A stretch of 64,000 nt of DNA, from the NCBI GenBank assembly GCA_948562205.1, contig CAOYAN010000009.1:1-64000 (forward strand), written 5' to 3'. The notes beneath the pieces are model-generated. The model saw nothing but the letters and a program-made list of their open reading frames with translations. It was not told where the DNA came from and did no database searches. Source of the stretch: an uncultured Clostridia bacterium. GTDB lineage: Bacteria; Bacillota; Clostridia; TANB77; CAG-465. Below, one piece after another: positions 42,698 to 50,089 of the stretch; positions within the stretch are counted from its first letter, which is position 1, and every line of letters begins with the position of its first letter. The position numbers were made by a program, and so were the translations under genes.

Positions 42698-45600
42698 ATG
42701 GCAAATAAATGGACAATAGAACAACAAATGGCAATAGATAAGAAAAATGCAAATATACTTGTATCAGCATCTGCTGGAAGTGGTAAAACTGCCGTTTTAG
42801 TTGAACGTGTTATAAAAAGAGTTATAGAAGATGCTATAAATATTGATGAATTACTTGTAGTTACTTTTACTAATGCATCAGCTATTGAATTAAAAGAAAG
42901 ACTACTTCTTGCAATATATAAGGAATTGTCTAAAAATCCTAAAAATATATTTTTAAAGAAACAATTAGATTATATAAATAGAGCAAGTATAACAACAATT
43001 CATGCGTTTTGTTTAGAGCTTATTAGATCTAACTTTCATATATTAAATATTGATCCAAACTTTAGAATATGTGATGAGTCAGAAAGTAGTTTAATTAAGA
43101 ACAAAATAATGGATGATATATTAGAGGGAGAATATGAAAACTATTCAAGTGTAGAAGATGCATCATCAAAGTTATACAAAGTACTTGAATTATTTAATGG
43201 AAAAGATGAAAACTTAGTTAGTAGTTTGTTTAAAATATATTCATATATTCAAAGTTTTGCATATCCACTTAAATGGTTAAAGTCAGAAATAGAAAAGTAT
43301 AACATAGATACTAGTAAAGACTTGTATGATACAGAATTTGGACATGAAATATATGAAGATGCAATATCAGAACTTAAAATAGTACAAAAAAGAGGAAATG
43401 AATTATATGATGAAATCTGTAAGAGTGAAGGCTTTGAAAAGTTTGCTATATGTATAGATGAGGACTTAAGTAAAATAAAATATGTAATTTCATCTTGTAA
43501 TAATTCATGGGATAAATTATATGAACTATTAAATGGTATAACCTTTGGTAGACTCCCTATATATAAAGGTGAAAACATATTTTTAAAAGAAAAAATTGTA
43601 TCTTTTAGAAATGATGTATTAAAAAAGACAGTTGAAACTTTAAGAAAAAGTATATATTCAATTAGTAGTAATATATTAAAAGATAATAAGATAGCCTATG
43701 AATATATAAGTTATTTATATGAATTTTTAGAAAAATTCGATACAGAATATACTATGCAAAAAAGAAAAGCTGGACTAGTTGATTTTAGTGATATAGAACA
43801 TTTAGCACTAAAACTTTTAATGAGGAAAAATGATGATGGAGTATTTGAAAGTACTGAAGTAGCACAAAGGATTCAAAAGAAATTTAAGGAAGTATATACA
43901 GATGAATATCAAGATACAAGTTTTGTACAAGAAGCAATTTTAGAGGCTGTGTCTGGATCTAAAAATAGATTTATGGTTGGAGATATTAAACAAAGTATAT
44001 ATAGATTTAGACAAGCAATGCCAGATATATTTAATAATAAGTATAACGAATATGATTTAGTTGATTTAGAAAATAATGATGATAGTAAATTTACAAATAC
44101 AAAAATAGTACTTGCTAAAAATTTTAGAAGTAGAAAAAATGTAATAGATAGTATAAACTATATTTTTGAAAAGATAATGAGTAAAGAAAATGGAGAATGT
44201 AATTACTCAGATGTAGAAACTCTAAAGTTTGGTGCTACTAAGTATGAAGATGCAGAAAATGTAAATTATAACACAGAAATAAATGTTGTAAATTTAAAAA
44301 AAGAAGAAGGAAAAATGGTCTATTTCAAAGATAGAGAAGATATAGAAGAAAGTGAGGCCTCAGAATATATTAGCGAGCTTAAAGATTTTGAAATAGAGGC
44401 TTTTTGTATTGCAAGTAGAATAAAGAAAATAATAAATGAATTTAGTGTATATGATATAAAAGAAGATAAGTTTAGAAGGGCAGAGTATAGAGATATTGTG
44501 ATTTTGCTTAGAGGAATAAAAGATAAAGGAGAAATACTTTCTAAAACTTTAAAATCACAAGATATACCAGTATTTTCAGATGCTAGTAGTAGTTTGTTTG
44601 ATGGAGATGAGATAAAACTTGTTTTATCTTTTTTAAGAATATTAGATAATCCATATCAAGATATATATATGGTTAGTGTAATGTTTAGTATAATAGGTAA
44701 CTTTACTCTTGATGATTTAGTATATTTAAAAAATCATGATAAATCAAAAAATATGTATGACAATCTATTGGATATAGAAAAGGAACTTTTAGAAAAAGAT
44801 AAAAAAGATGATTACGAAGAATACATTTTAGATAAAATTACAAAGTTTATAAATCTTTTAGATAAATTTACGAAGTATTCTAAAATAGTAAATGTAGATG
44901 ATTTGCTTATCAAAATATATAAAGATACAAATATGTATTATCAATTTTCATTAGAGGAACTTTCAAGTTCTAAGAAAGCAAATCTTGATATGTTAATTGA
45001 ACTTGCAAAGTCATATGTTACAAATGGTAATAAAACACTTAGTTCATACATATCATATGTAGATAATCTAAAAGATAAGGCAGACAGTTCTATATCTGCT
45101 GCCAAAATTATTGGAGAAAATGAAAATGTTGTAAGAATTATGACTATACATAAATCAAAAGGACTTGAATTTCCAGTAGTAATTCTTGCTGATACTATGA
45201 GAAAATATAATATGATGGATACATCTTCATCTGTTACTACACATCATAGACTTGGTATTGGCATAAATATAGTAAAAGAAGAGTTAGGTATTACATATCC
45301 ATCAGTAATAAAACAGGCAATTAAAAGCGCTGTTATAAAAGAAACAAAATCAGAAGAGTTAAGAATGTTATATGTTGCTCTTACTCGTGCTAAGGAGAAA
45401 TTAATAATTTTTGCTACAACTAAAGACTATGATAAATTAAGAGATAATTTATTTGTTATAAAAAAGGAAAATAAAATAGAAGATGTACTAGTTGCTAAAA
45501 ATAGTAGATATTTTGAGAATATTTTGATGGCACTTAAAGTATATGAGGAAGAAAAAAGAGATGATATTTTTGATGTTAATGTAATAAATATAAATGAATA

Positions 45601-46456
45601 TGATACCCAAGAAAAACTATCTGAAGTATTTAGACAAGATGATAAAAATACTAATAGTCCACTTATTCAGAAAATAGAAGAACTAAATAAGTTTGATAAA
45701 AAAGATTGTAATAAAGATATTTTAGAAAATATTAATATTATAAATAAAAATATAGATATGTTATATAAAAATATAGAAGATACAAAAACACCTAGCAGAA
45801 TAAGTGTTAGTGAGCTTAAAAAAAGAGAAATGGAAGAACAGGATATTATTGAAAATATTTATAAATCTAAAGATTTGTTAAATGATTTAGAACTTGTAGA
45901 AGATGAAGTGGTAAACGATGAGAAAAAAGAAAGTTTTAAAATACCTTCTATTTTATGTGATGAAAATGAGGGCTATACTGCTGTTAGAAAAGGTATACTT
46001 GTACATTTTATACTAGAAAATTTAGATATGAGTATTTCAAGTAGAGATGAATTAAAAAAATATATAGATGATTTAGTTTTAAAAGGTACTATAAGTGAGA
46101 AAGATAAAAAGTATATAAATGTTACAAGAATATATAATTTCTTAAATTCTAAAATTGGAATGGAACTTAAAAAGTCTCAAAAAATCTTTAGAGAATATGA
46201 ATTTATATTAAAGGATAAAACTATTTCTAATAGTGTTATTCAAGGTGTTATAGATTTATTTTATGTTAAAGATAATGGAGAAGTTATACTTGTAGATTTT
46301 AAGACAGATAGATTATTTGAAGAAGATGTATTTATTACAAGATATAAGAAACAGTTAGATATTTATAAAGAGGCAATAGAAAAATTATTAAGTATTAAAG
46401 TTTCAAATACATATATATATTCTTTTTCGCTAAATAAGGAAATAGAAATAAAATAA
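42698..46456 (+). CDS. addA: ATP-dependent helicase/nuclease subunit A
   Basis: A 1252-aa AddA, the UvrD-like helicase and RecB-type nuclease of the AddAB double-strand-break resection complex. Motif I SASAGSGKTAVLVERV, motif II TDEYQDTS, GDIKQSIYRFRQA, motif V IMTIHKSKGLEFPVV and motif VI LRMLYVALTRAKEKL are present. The C-terminal nuclease has GVIDLFYV...VILVDFKTDR, with the catalytic Asp-Asp-Lys. In most Bacillota addB lies directly upstream; here the upstream gene is a pilin-like protein, so addB must be elsewhere. SD AAGGAG precedes the ATG. Confidence 0.95.
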   Translation: MANKWTIEQQMAIDKKNANILVSASAGSGKTAVLVERVIKRVIEDAINIDELLVVTFTNASAIELKERLLLAIYKELSKNPKNIFLKKQLDYINRASITTIHAFCLELIRSNFHILNIDPNFRICDESESSLIKNKIMDDILEGEYENYSSVEDASSKLYKVLELFNGKDENLVSSLFKIYSYIQSFAYPLKWLKSEIEKYNIDTSKDLYDTEFGHEIYEDAISELKIVQKRGNELYDEICKSEGFEKFAICIDEDLSKIKYVISSCNNSWDKLYELLNGITFGRLPIYKGENIFLKEKIVSFRNDVLKKTVETLRKSIYSISSNILKDNKIAYEYISYLYEFLEKFDTEYTMQKRKAGLVDFSDIEHLALKLLMRKNDDGVFESTEVAQRIQKKFKEVYTDEYQDTSFVQEAILEAVSGSKNRFMVGDIKQSIYRFRQAMPDIFNNKYNEYDLVDLENNDDSKFTNTKIVLAKNFRSRKNVIDSINYIFEKIMSKENGECNYSDVETLKFGATKYEDAENVNYNTEINVVNLKKEEGKMVYFKDREDIEESEASEYISELKDFEIEAFCIASRIKKIINEFSVYDIKEDKFRRAEYRDIVILLRGIKDKGEILSKTLKSQDIPVFSDASSSLFDGDEIKLVLSFLRILDNPYQDIYMVSVMFSIIGNFTLDDLVYLKNHDKSKNMYDNLLDIEKELLEKDKKDDYEEYILDKITKFINLLDKFTKYSKIVNVDDLLIKIYKDTNMYYQFSLEELSSSKKANLDMLIELAKSYVTNGNKTLSSYISYVDNLKDKADSSISAAKIIGENENVVRIMTIHKSKGLEFPVVILADTMRKYNMMDTSSSVTTHHRLGIGINIVKEELGITYPSVIKQAIKSAVIKETKSEELRMLYVALTRAKEKLIIFATTKDYDKLRDNLFVIKKENKIEDVLVAKNSRYFENILMALKVYEEEKRDDIFDVNVININEYDTQEKLSEVFRQDDKNTNSPLIQKIEELNKFDKKDCNKDILENINIINKNIDMLYKNIEDTKTPSRISVSELKKREMEEQDIIENIYKSKDLLNDLELVEDEVVNDEKKESFKIPSILCDENEGYTAVRKGILVHFILENLDMSISSRDELKKYIDDLVLKGTISEKDKKYINVTRIYNFLNSKIGMELKKSQKIFREYEFILKDKTISNSVIQGVIDLFYVKDNGEVILVDFKTDRLFEEDVFITRYKKQLDIYKEAIEKLLSIKVSNTYIYSFSLNKEIEIK

Positions 46457-46467
46457 AAGGAGTAAAT

Positions 46468-47313
46468 ATGAAAGATTATACAAATGATCAAGTAACGTTA
46501 ATAAAAGAGGGAGATGTATATTATTTACAGTTTAATATACTAAATAAATATAGTGATAAATTAAAGCATGCTATAACTCTAAGACATGGTGGTGCAAGTA
46601 AATATCCAATAGATACACTAAATTTTAGAACTACTGGAAATGATAAAATAGAAAATGTATTAGAAAATGTTAATATTATAAGTAATGTGGTAGGATTTAG
46701 TAAAATATACAAAGCAAAACAAAAGCATACAGATAATATACTTATTTTAGATAATAATAATAAAAAAGAATATAAATTTGAAAATCTATCAAGTGATGAA
46801 TATGATGGCTATATTACTAAAGAAAAAAATATAGCAACTCTAGTTACAACAGCTGATTGTAATCCTATAATAATATATGATCCAAAGCAAAATATTATAG
46901 CTAATGTTCATAGTGGATGGGCAGGTACAATTAAAAAAATTACTATAAAGGCTATTAAAATATTAAATGAGAAGTTTAACTCAAGATTAGAAGATCTAAT
47001 TGTATGTATTGGACCATCTATTAGAAAATGTTGCTTTAGTAGTGAAGATGAGCTTTTTAAGAAAAAGTTTACTGATATATGGAATTTTGAAGATGAGTAT
47101 ATATATTACGTGGAAGATAAAAAAAGATTTCATATTGATCTTTTGTATGTTATAAAAAAAGATTTGATAGATATGGGGATAAAAAAGGAAAATATTGCAG
47201 ATGCAAATATTTGTACTATGTGTAATAGTGAAGACTTTTTTTCATATAGAACTTATACCAAAAACAAATTAAATGATTATGGTGTAATGGCTACAATTGT
47301 AGAACTTATATAA
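46468..47313 (+). CDS. pgeF: PgeF/YlmD-like laccase-domain protein
   Basis: A 281-aa member of the multicopper-polyphenol-oxidase/laccase-domain family (YfiH, YlmD, LACC1). These are zinc enzymes acting on purine nucleosides and on mis-made UDP-MurNAc peptides. Conserved blocks: ITLRHGGASKYPIDTLNF, the zinc-ligand motif TTADCNPIIIYD and VHSGWAGTIKKI, CIGPSIRKCCF, and a C-terminal NICTMCNSEDFFSYR. These carry the Cys and two His of the metal site (H near KAKQKHTDNI, C in TTADC, H in NVHSGW). Length is normal. SD AAAGGAG; 11 nt after addA. Confidence 0.85.
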   Translation: MKDYTNDQVTLIKEGDVYYLQFNILNKYSDKLKHAITLRHGGASKYPIDTLNFRTTGNDKIENVLENVNIISNVVGFSKIYKAKQKHTDNILILDNNNKKEYKFENLSSDEYDGYITKEKNIATLVTTADCNPIIIYDPKQNIIANVHSGWAGTIKKITIKAIKILNEKFNSRLEDLIVCIGPSIRKCCFSSEDELFKKKFTDIWNFEDEYIYYVEDKKRFHIDLLYVIKKDLIDMGIKKENIADANICTMCNSEDFFSYRTYTKNKLNDYGVMATIVELI

Positions 47314-47360
47314 AATATGTGTGTATTTAGTGAAATATAAAGTATTATGTTACCCAAATG

Positions 47361-47389
47361 TTGACTATGAAATTTAGGTTTGATATAAT
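47361..47389 (+). promoter_or_regulatory. Promoter of pgsA
   Basis: TTGACT (47361-47366), 17-bp spacer, TATAAT (47384-47389), 25 bp before the pgsA start. Confidence 0.75.
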
Positions 47390-47413
47390 CTATGAAAAAG
47401 GGAGGAATTTTAA

Positions 47414-48028
47414 ATGCTTAAAAAAATGAATTTGCCAAATAAATTAACATGTTTAAGAATTATATTAGTACCACTGTTTGTGATAGCAATGTGTCTACCA
47501 ACTGAGTGGGTATGGCCTATATATACTGCACTTGGAATATATATAGTTGCAGCGCTAACAGACTTTTTAGATGGTTATATTTCAAGAAAAAAAGGTCTTG
47601 TTACTAAGTTTGGAAAGATAATGGATCCACTTGCTGATAAACTTCTTGTATCTACAGGATTTATCATGCTTACAGGTTTTGGAATTATTCCAGCATGGAT
47701 TACAGTAATCATTGTATTTAGAGATTTCTTTGTAAATGCTCTAAGAATGTTTGGAACAGATAATAACAAAGATTTAGCAGCATCTCTAAGTGGAAAGATT
47801 AAAACTATGTTCCAACTTGTTGGTATTCCACTTGGAATATTAAACATTGCATTATTACCAGAATATGGTTATCTTTCATTTATAGAAAATGCATCAAAAA
47901 TGGATATGGTAGGACTTGGAATAAATGTATTTATGACAGTTGCAATATCTGTTGCGGTAATTGCTACACTTTGGTCTTTTGTAGCATATTTAATAAGATT
48001 TAAAAATGATATAGACTATGAAAATTAA
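47414..48028 (+). CDS. pgsA: CDP-diacylglycerol-glycerol-3-phosphate 3-phosphatidyltransferase
   Basis: A 204-aa integral membrane CDP-alcohol phosphatidyltransferase making phosphatidylglycerol phosphate. The catalytic motif D-G-x2-(A/S)R-x8-G-x3-D-x3-D is intact as FLDGYISRKKGLVTKFGKIMDPLADK (about 56-79). LPNKLTCLRI at the N-terminus and five or six TM helices fit PgsA. The final region KIKTMFQLVGIPLG and the cytoplasmic tail are conserved. GGGAGG precedes the ATG. It is monocistronic, with a promoter before and a bidirectional terminator after. Confidence 0.93.
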   Translation: MLKKMNLPNKLTCLRIILVPLFVIAMCLPTEWVWPIYTALGIYIVAALTDFLDGYISRKKGLVTKFGKIMDPLADKLLVSTGFIMLTGFGIIPAWITVIIVFRDFFVNALRMFGTDNNKDLAASLSGKIKTMFQLVGIPLGILNIALLPEYGYLSFIENASKMDMVGLGINVFMTVAISVAVIATLWSFVAYLIRFKNDIDYEN

Positions 48029-48035
48029 GAAAATA

Positions 48036-48066
48036 AAATAGTGGAGAATAAAAACTCCACTATTTT
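48036..48066. terminator. Bidirectional terminator after pgsA
   Basis: AAAATAGTGGAG pairs with CTCCACTATTTT over a 7-nt loop. It separates pgsA from the convergent small gene. Confidence 0.85.
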
Positions 48067-48067
48067 G

Positions 48068-48289
48068 CTATTTCATCCAATCTTTTTTCCCAAGTACTGC
48101 ATTATTTAATTCATCATAACTTAAATTATATAAATCTGAAATAATAGTACATGTAGCTTTATAATATTCATAACTATAGTTTCTTTTTACCTCTATTAGC
48201 AGTTCTAAAGCTTTACTAAGAGGTCTTTTTTCTTTTAATTTTTCTTTTTGTTTCTTTTTAGGATTTGTTTCTTTTTCTAATTTACTCAT
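48068..48289 (-). CDS. Small basic hypothetical protein
   Basis: A 73-aa protein with a Lys/Glu-rich N-terminal third (KLEKETNPKKKQKEKLKEKR) and a helical remainder (SKALELLIEVKRNYSYEYYKA, CTIISDLYNLSYDEL, ending LGKKDWMK). I do not recognise it. GAGGAAATATT lies before the ATG. The charged head might bind nucleic acid, which is only a guess. The 237-bp gap to the divergent Fic gene carries both promoters and nothing else I can name. Confidence 0.55.
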   Translation of the reverse strand: MSKLEKETNPKKKQKEKLKEKRPLSKALELLIEVKRNYSYEYYKATCTIISDLYNLSYDELNNAVLGKKDWMK

Positions 48290-48526
48290 AATATTTCCTC
48301 CTTTAGAGAATATAGGCTTGATAAAAATTATCTTATCAATAAAAAAATTAACAAGCTTAGTATACTACTAAAAATATTAAATGTAAATAGTAAAAATATG
48401 GATAGAAAAAATAATTAGTAAATTTGTAAAAATAAATCAATTAAAATGCATATATTTTAAGATAAATGTAGTAATCTTTCAATTATTATGATATACTTTT
48501 ATAAAATATAGTTAGGGAGAAAATAA

Positions 48527-49180
48527 ATGCAAGATAAATATAAGTTGACATTAGAACAAAATATATTTTTTGCTAAAAGAAATTTAGTAGATAATATATA
48601 TGCTAACGCTAAAATGGAGGAAATTAATATAACTTTAGAGCAAATAAAAACAATACTAGATGGTGTAAGTGTTTCTAATTTAAGAATAGATGAGATTGAA
48701 TGTATTCTTAATTTAAGGGATGCTTGGAAATATATTATAACACATATAGAGGATGAATTTAATCTAGAATATATATGTAAAATAAATTCTTTAGTAGCAA
48801 GAAATGAAAGTCTAAAATGGGGAGTTTTAAGAACTGGTAAAGTTGAAATAACTGGTACAAAGTATATCCCATCAATTCCAAAGAAAGATAAAGTATTAGA
48901 AGAAATAAGAAATATATTAAAAATAAAAAATACTACTGAAAAAGCAATAGAATATATGTTATATGGAATGAGAAATCAATTATTTTGGGATGGAAATAAA
49001 AGAACTAGTACAATATGTGCTAATAAGATTATGATACAAAATGGAGCTGGAATTATTAAAGTATCAGAAGAAAATTTGGAGGAATTTAATACCTTACTTA
49101 AAGAGTTTTATGATACAAATGAAAAAGAGAAAATAAAATCATTTATATATGAAAAGTGCATAGATGGTATTTCATTTTAA
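48527..49180 (+). CDS. Fic-domain protein with atypical catalytic motif
   Basis: A 217-aa Fic/DOC-fold protein. The core motif reads RNQLFWDGNKRTSTICANK (about 149-167), where the canonical HxFxDGNxR would have a catalytic His at position 151 and this protein has Gln. D155, G156, N157 and R159 are kept. The flap-like GVLRTGKVEITGTKYIPSIP (99-118) is also present. Classical AMP transfer needs the His, so this may be inactive, use another chemistry or be regulatory. An N-terminal helix with NAKMEEI could correspond to the inhibitory motif region. It lies just upstream of the type III toxin-antitoxin locus but ends about 46 nt before its promoter. Confidence 0.8.
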   Translation: MQDKYKLTLEQNIFFAKRNLVDNIYANAKMEEINITLEQIKTILDGVSVSNLRIDEIECILNLRDAWKYIITHIEDEFNLEYICKINSLVARNESLKWGVLRTGKVEITGTKYIPSIPKKDKVLEEIRNILKIKNTTEKAIEYMLYGMRNQLFWDGNKRTSTICANKIMIQNGAGIIKVSEENLEEFNTLLKEFYDTNEKEKIKSFIYEKCIDGISF

Positions 49181-49225
49181 CTTATTTCAATTTATGAATA
49201 TTTTTAATTATATGGCGTTAATATA

Positions 49226-49254
49226 TTGATTTTGTAATAAATTTGATGTATAAT
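49226..49254 (+). promoter_or_regulatory. Promoter of the ToxI-ToxN locus
   Basis: TTGATT (49226-49231), 17-bp spacer, TATAAT (49249-49254). Transcription should start near 49261, about 34 nt before the first antitoxin repeat. Confidence 0.75.
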
Positions 49255-49265
49255 ATATATAATAA

Positions 49266-49287
49266 AAATGATAATTAATTATCATTT
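49266..49287 (+). repeat. Perfect 22-bp palindrome at the start of the antitoxin transcript
   Basis: AAATGATAATT (49266-49276) is followed directly by its reverse complement (49277-49287). It overlaps the expected transcription start and could be an operator or a 5' hairpin. Confidence 0.8.
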
Positions 49288-49294
49288 ATAAAAA

Positions 49295-49402
49295 GTTAGA
49301 ATACCCTTGCTATAGTAGGGAATTAAAAAAGTAGGAATATCCTTGCCAAAGTAGGAAATTAAAAAAGTAGGAATATCCTTGCCAAAGTAGGAAATTAAAA
49401 AA
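49295..49402 (+). ncRNA. toxI: ToxI-type antitoxin RNA: three tandem 36-nt repeats
   Basis: Three head-to-tail units of exactly 36 nt: 49295-49330, 49331-49366 and 49367-49402. Units 2 and 3 are identical; unit 1 differs at a few positions. Each unit has a small CCT...AGG hairpin and ends in ATTAAAAAA followed by GT, an A-rich junction of the kind ToxN cuts to release monomers. Repeats of about 36 nt lying between a promoter and a terminator, directly before a ToxN-like gene, are the hallmark of type III antitoxins, where the RNA pseudoknot itself inhibits the toxin. Assignment rests on layout plus the toxin's sequence. Confidence 0.9.
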
Positions 49403-49404
49403 GT

Positions 49405-49441
49405 GATATGGCAATTTTCGAATTGCCATATCTTTTGTTTT
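49405..49441 (+). terminator. Terminator between antitoxin repeats and toxin
   Basis: GATATGGCAATT (49405-49416), tetraloop TTCG, AATTGCCATATC (49421-49432), then TTTTGTTTT. As in other type III loci it would let only a fraction of transcripts run on into the toxin gene, keeping antitoxin in excess. Confidence 0.95.
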
Positions 49442-49453
49442 AAGGAGAAATAG

Positions 49454-49939
49454 ATGAAAAATTTAAAAATATATTATATAAGTGAAAGCTATGTTAATTA
49501 TTTAAGGCAATTTGATAAAAATGTTGCATATAATAAAAATACTAAAAGACCATATATTGGAATTGTATATACATATAACAATTATAATTATTTTTCACCA
49601 TTAGCATCCCCTAAAGAAAAGCATAAAAATATAAATTCAAAAGCATTAGATATTTTTAAAATAAAAGATGGAGAACTTGGTGTTGTTAATATAAATAATA
49701 TGATTCCAACTCCAATTGAAGAACTAACAGAAGTTTTACCATGCATAACTGATGAAAAATACAAAAAAATGTTAGAAGGGCAATTAACTTTTTTAAATAA
49801 CCATAAATCAGATTTGTTAAAAAAGGTAAATAATTTTCAAAATATGTATAGAAAAGGGCATTTAAATAAAAGTGTTTTAGATAGATGTTGTAACTTTTTA
49901 TTACTTGAAGAAAAATTTAAGGAGTATGTAAAAGAATAA
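49454..49939 (+). CDS. toxN: ToxN/AbiQ-family endoribonuclease toxin (type III TA)
   Basis: A 161-aa protein of the ToxN/AbiQ family. KIYYISESYVNYLRQFD at the start, KRPYIGIVYTYNNYNYFSPL (31-50), ASPKEKHK (51-58) and KIKDGELGVVNINNMIPTP align by eye with ToxN/AbiQ. The basic residues near 31/32 and the S52-x-K54 of ASPK correspond to the active-site Lys and Ser-Pro-Lys; the usual Thr before Ser is Ala. The enzyme cuts A-rich mRNA and is held by ToxI RNA. Family members abort phage infection. SD AAGGAG lies 6 nt before the ATG. The toxin reading frame looks intact and of normal length. Confidence 0.9.
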   Translation: MKNLKIYYISESYVNYLRQFDKNVAYNKNTKRPYIGIVYTYNNYNYFSPLASPKEKHKNINSKALDIFKIKDGELGVVNINNMIPTPIEELTEVLPCITDEKYKKMLEGQLTFLNNHKSDLLKKVNNFQNMYRKGHLNKSVLDRCCNFLLLEEKFKEYVKE

Positions 49940-49981
49940 TATATAATATAATTGTGATTTAAAAAATTATTTATATATTTC

Positions 49982-50010
49982 TTGCAAATGGTAATAATAT
50001 ATAGTAAAAT
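49982..50010 (+). promoter_or_regulatory. Promoter of ligA
   Basis: TTGCAA (49982-49987), 17-bp spacer, TAAAAT (50005-50010). It places the transcription start just before the inverted repeat at 50029. Confidence 0.6.
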
Positions 50011-50028
50011 AAAGTTAAATTAATAACT

Positions 50029-50064
50029 GACATATATCGTAACAGTATTGTTACGTTATATGTC
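50029..50064 (+). repeat. Inverted repeat in the ligA leader
   Basis: Arms of 16 bp (50029-50044 and 50049-50064, core CGTAACA / TGTTACG, one mismatch) with a GTAT loop, not followed by a T run. It is an operator or leader hairpin before ligA. Confidence 0.75.
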
Positions 50065-50089
50065 TATGTGTATTTAAATGGAGGACATT

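Noticed and set aside
49295..49402. CRISPR array interpretation of the 36-nt repeats
   Set aside because: The units are contiguous without variable spacers, only three copies exist, no cas genes are near, and a ToxN-like gene follows.
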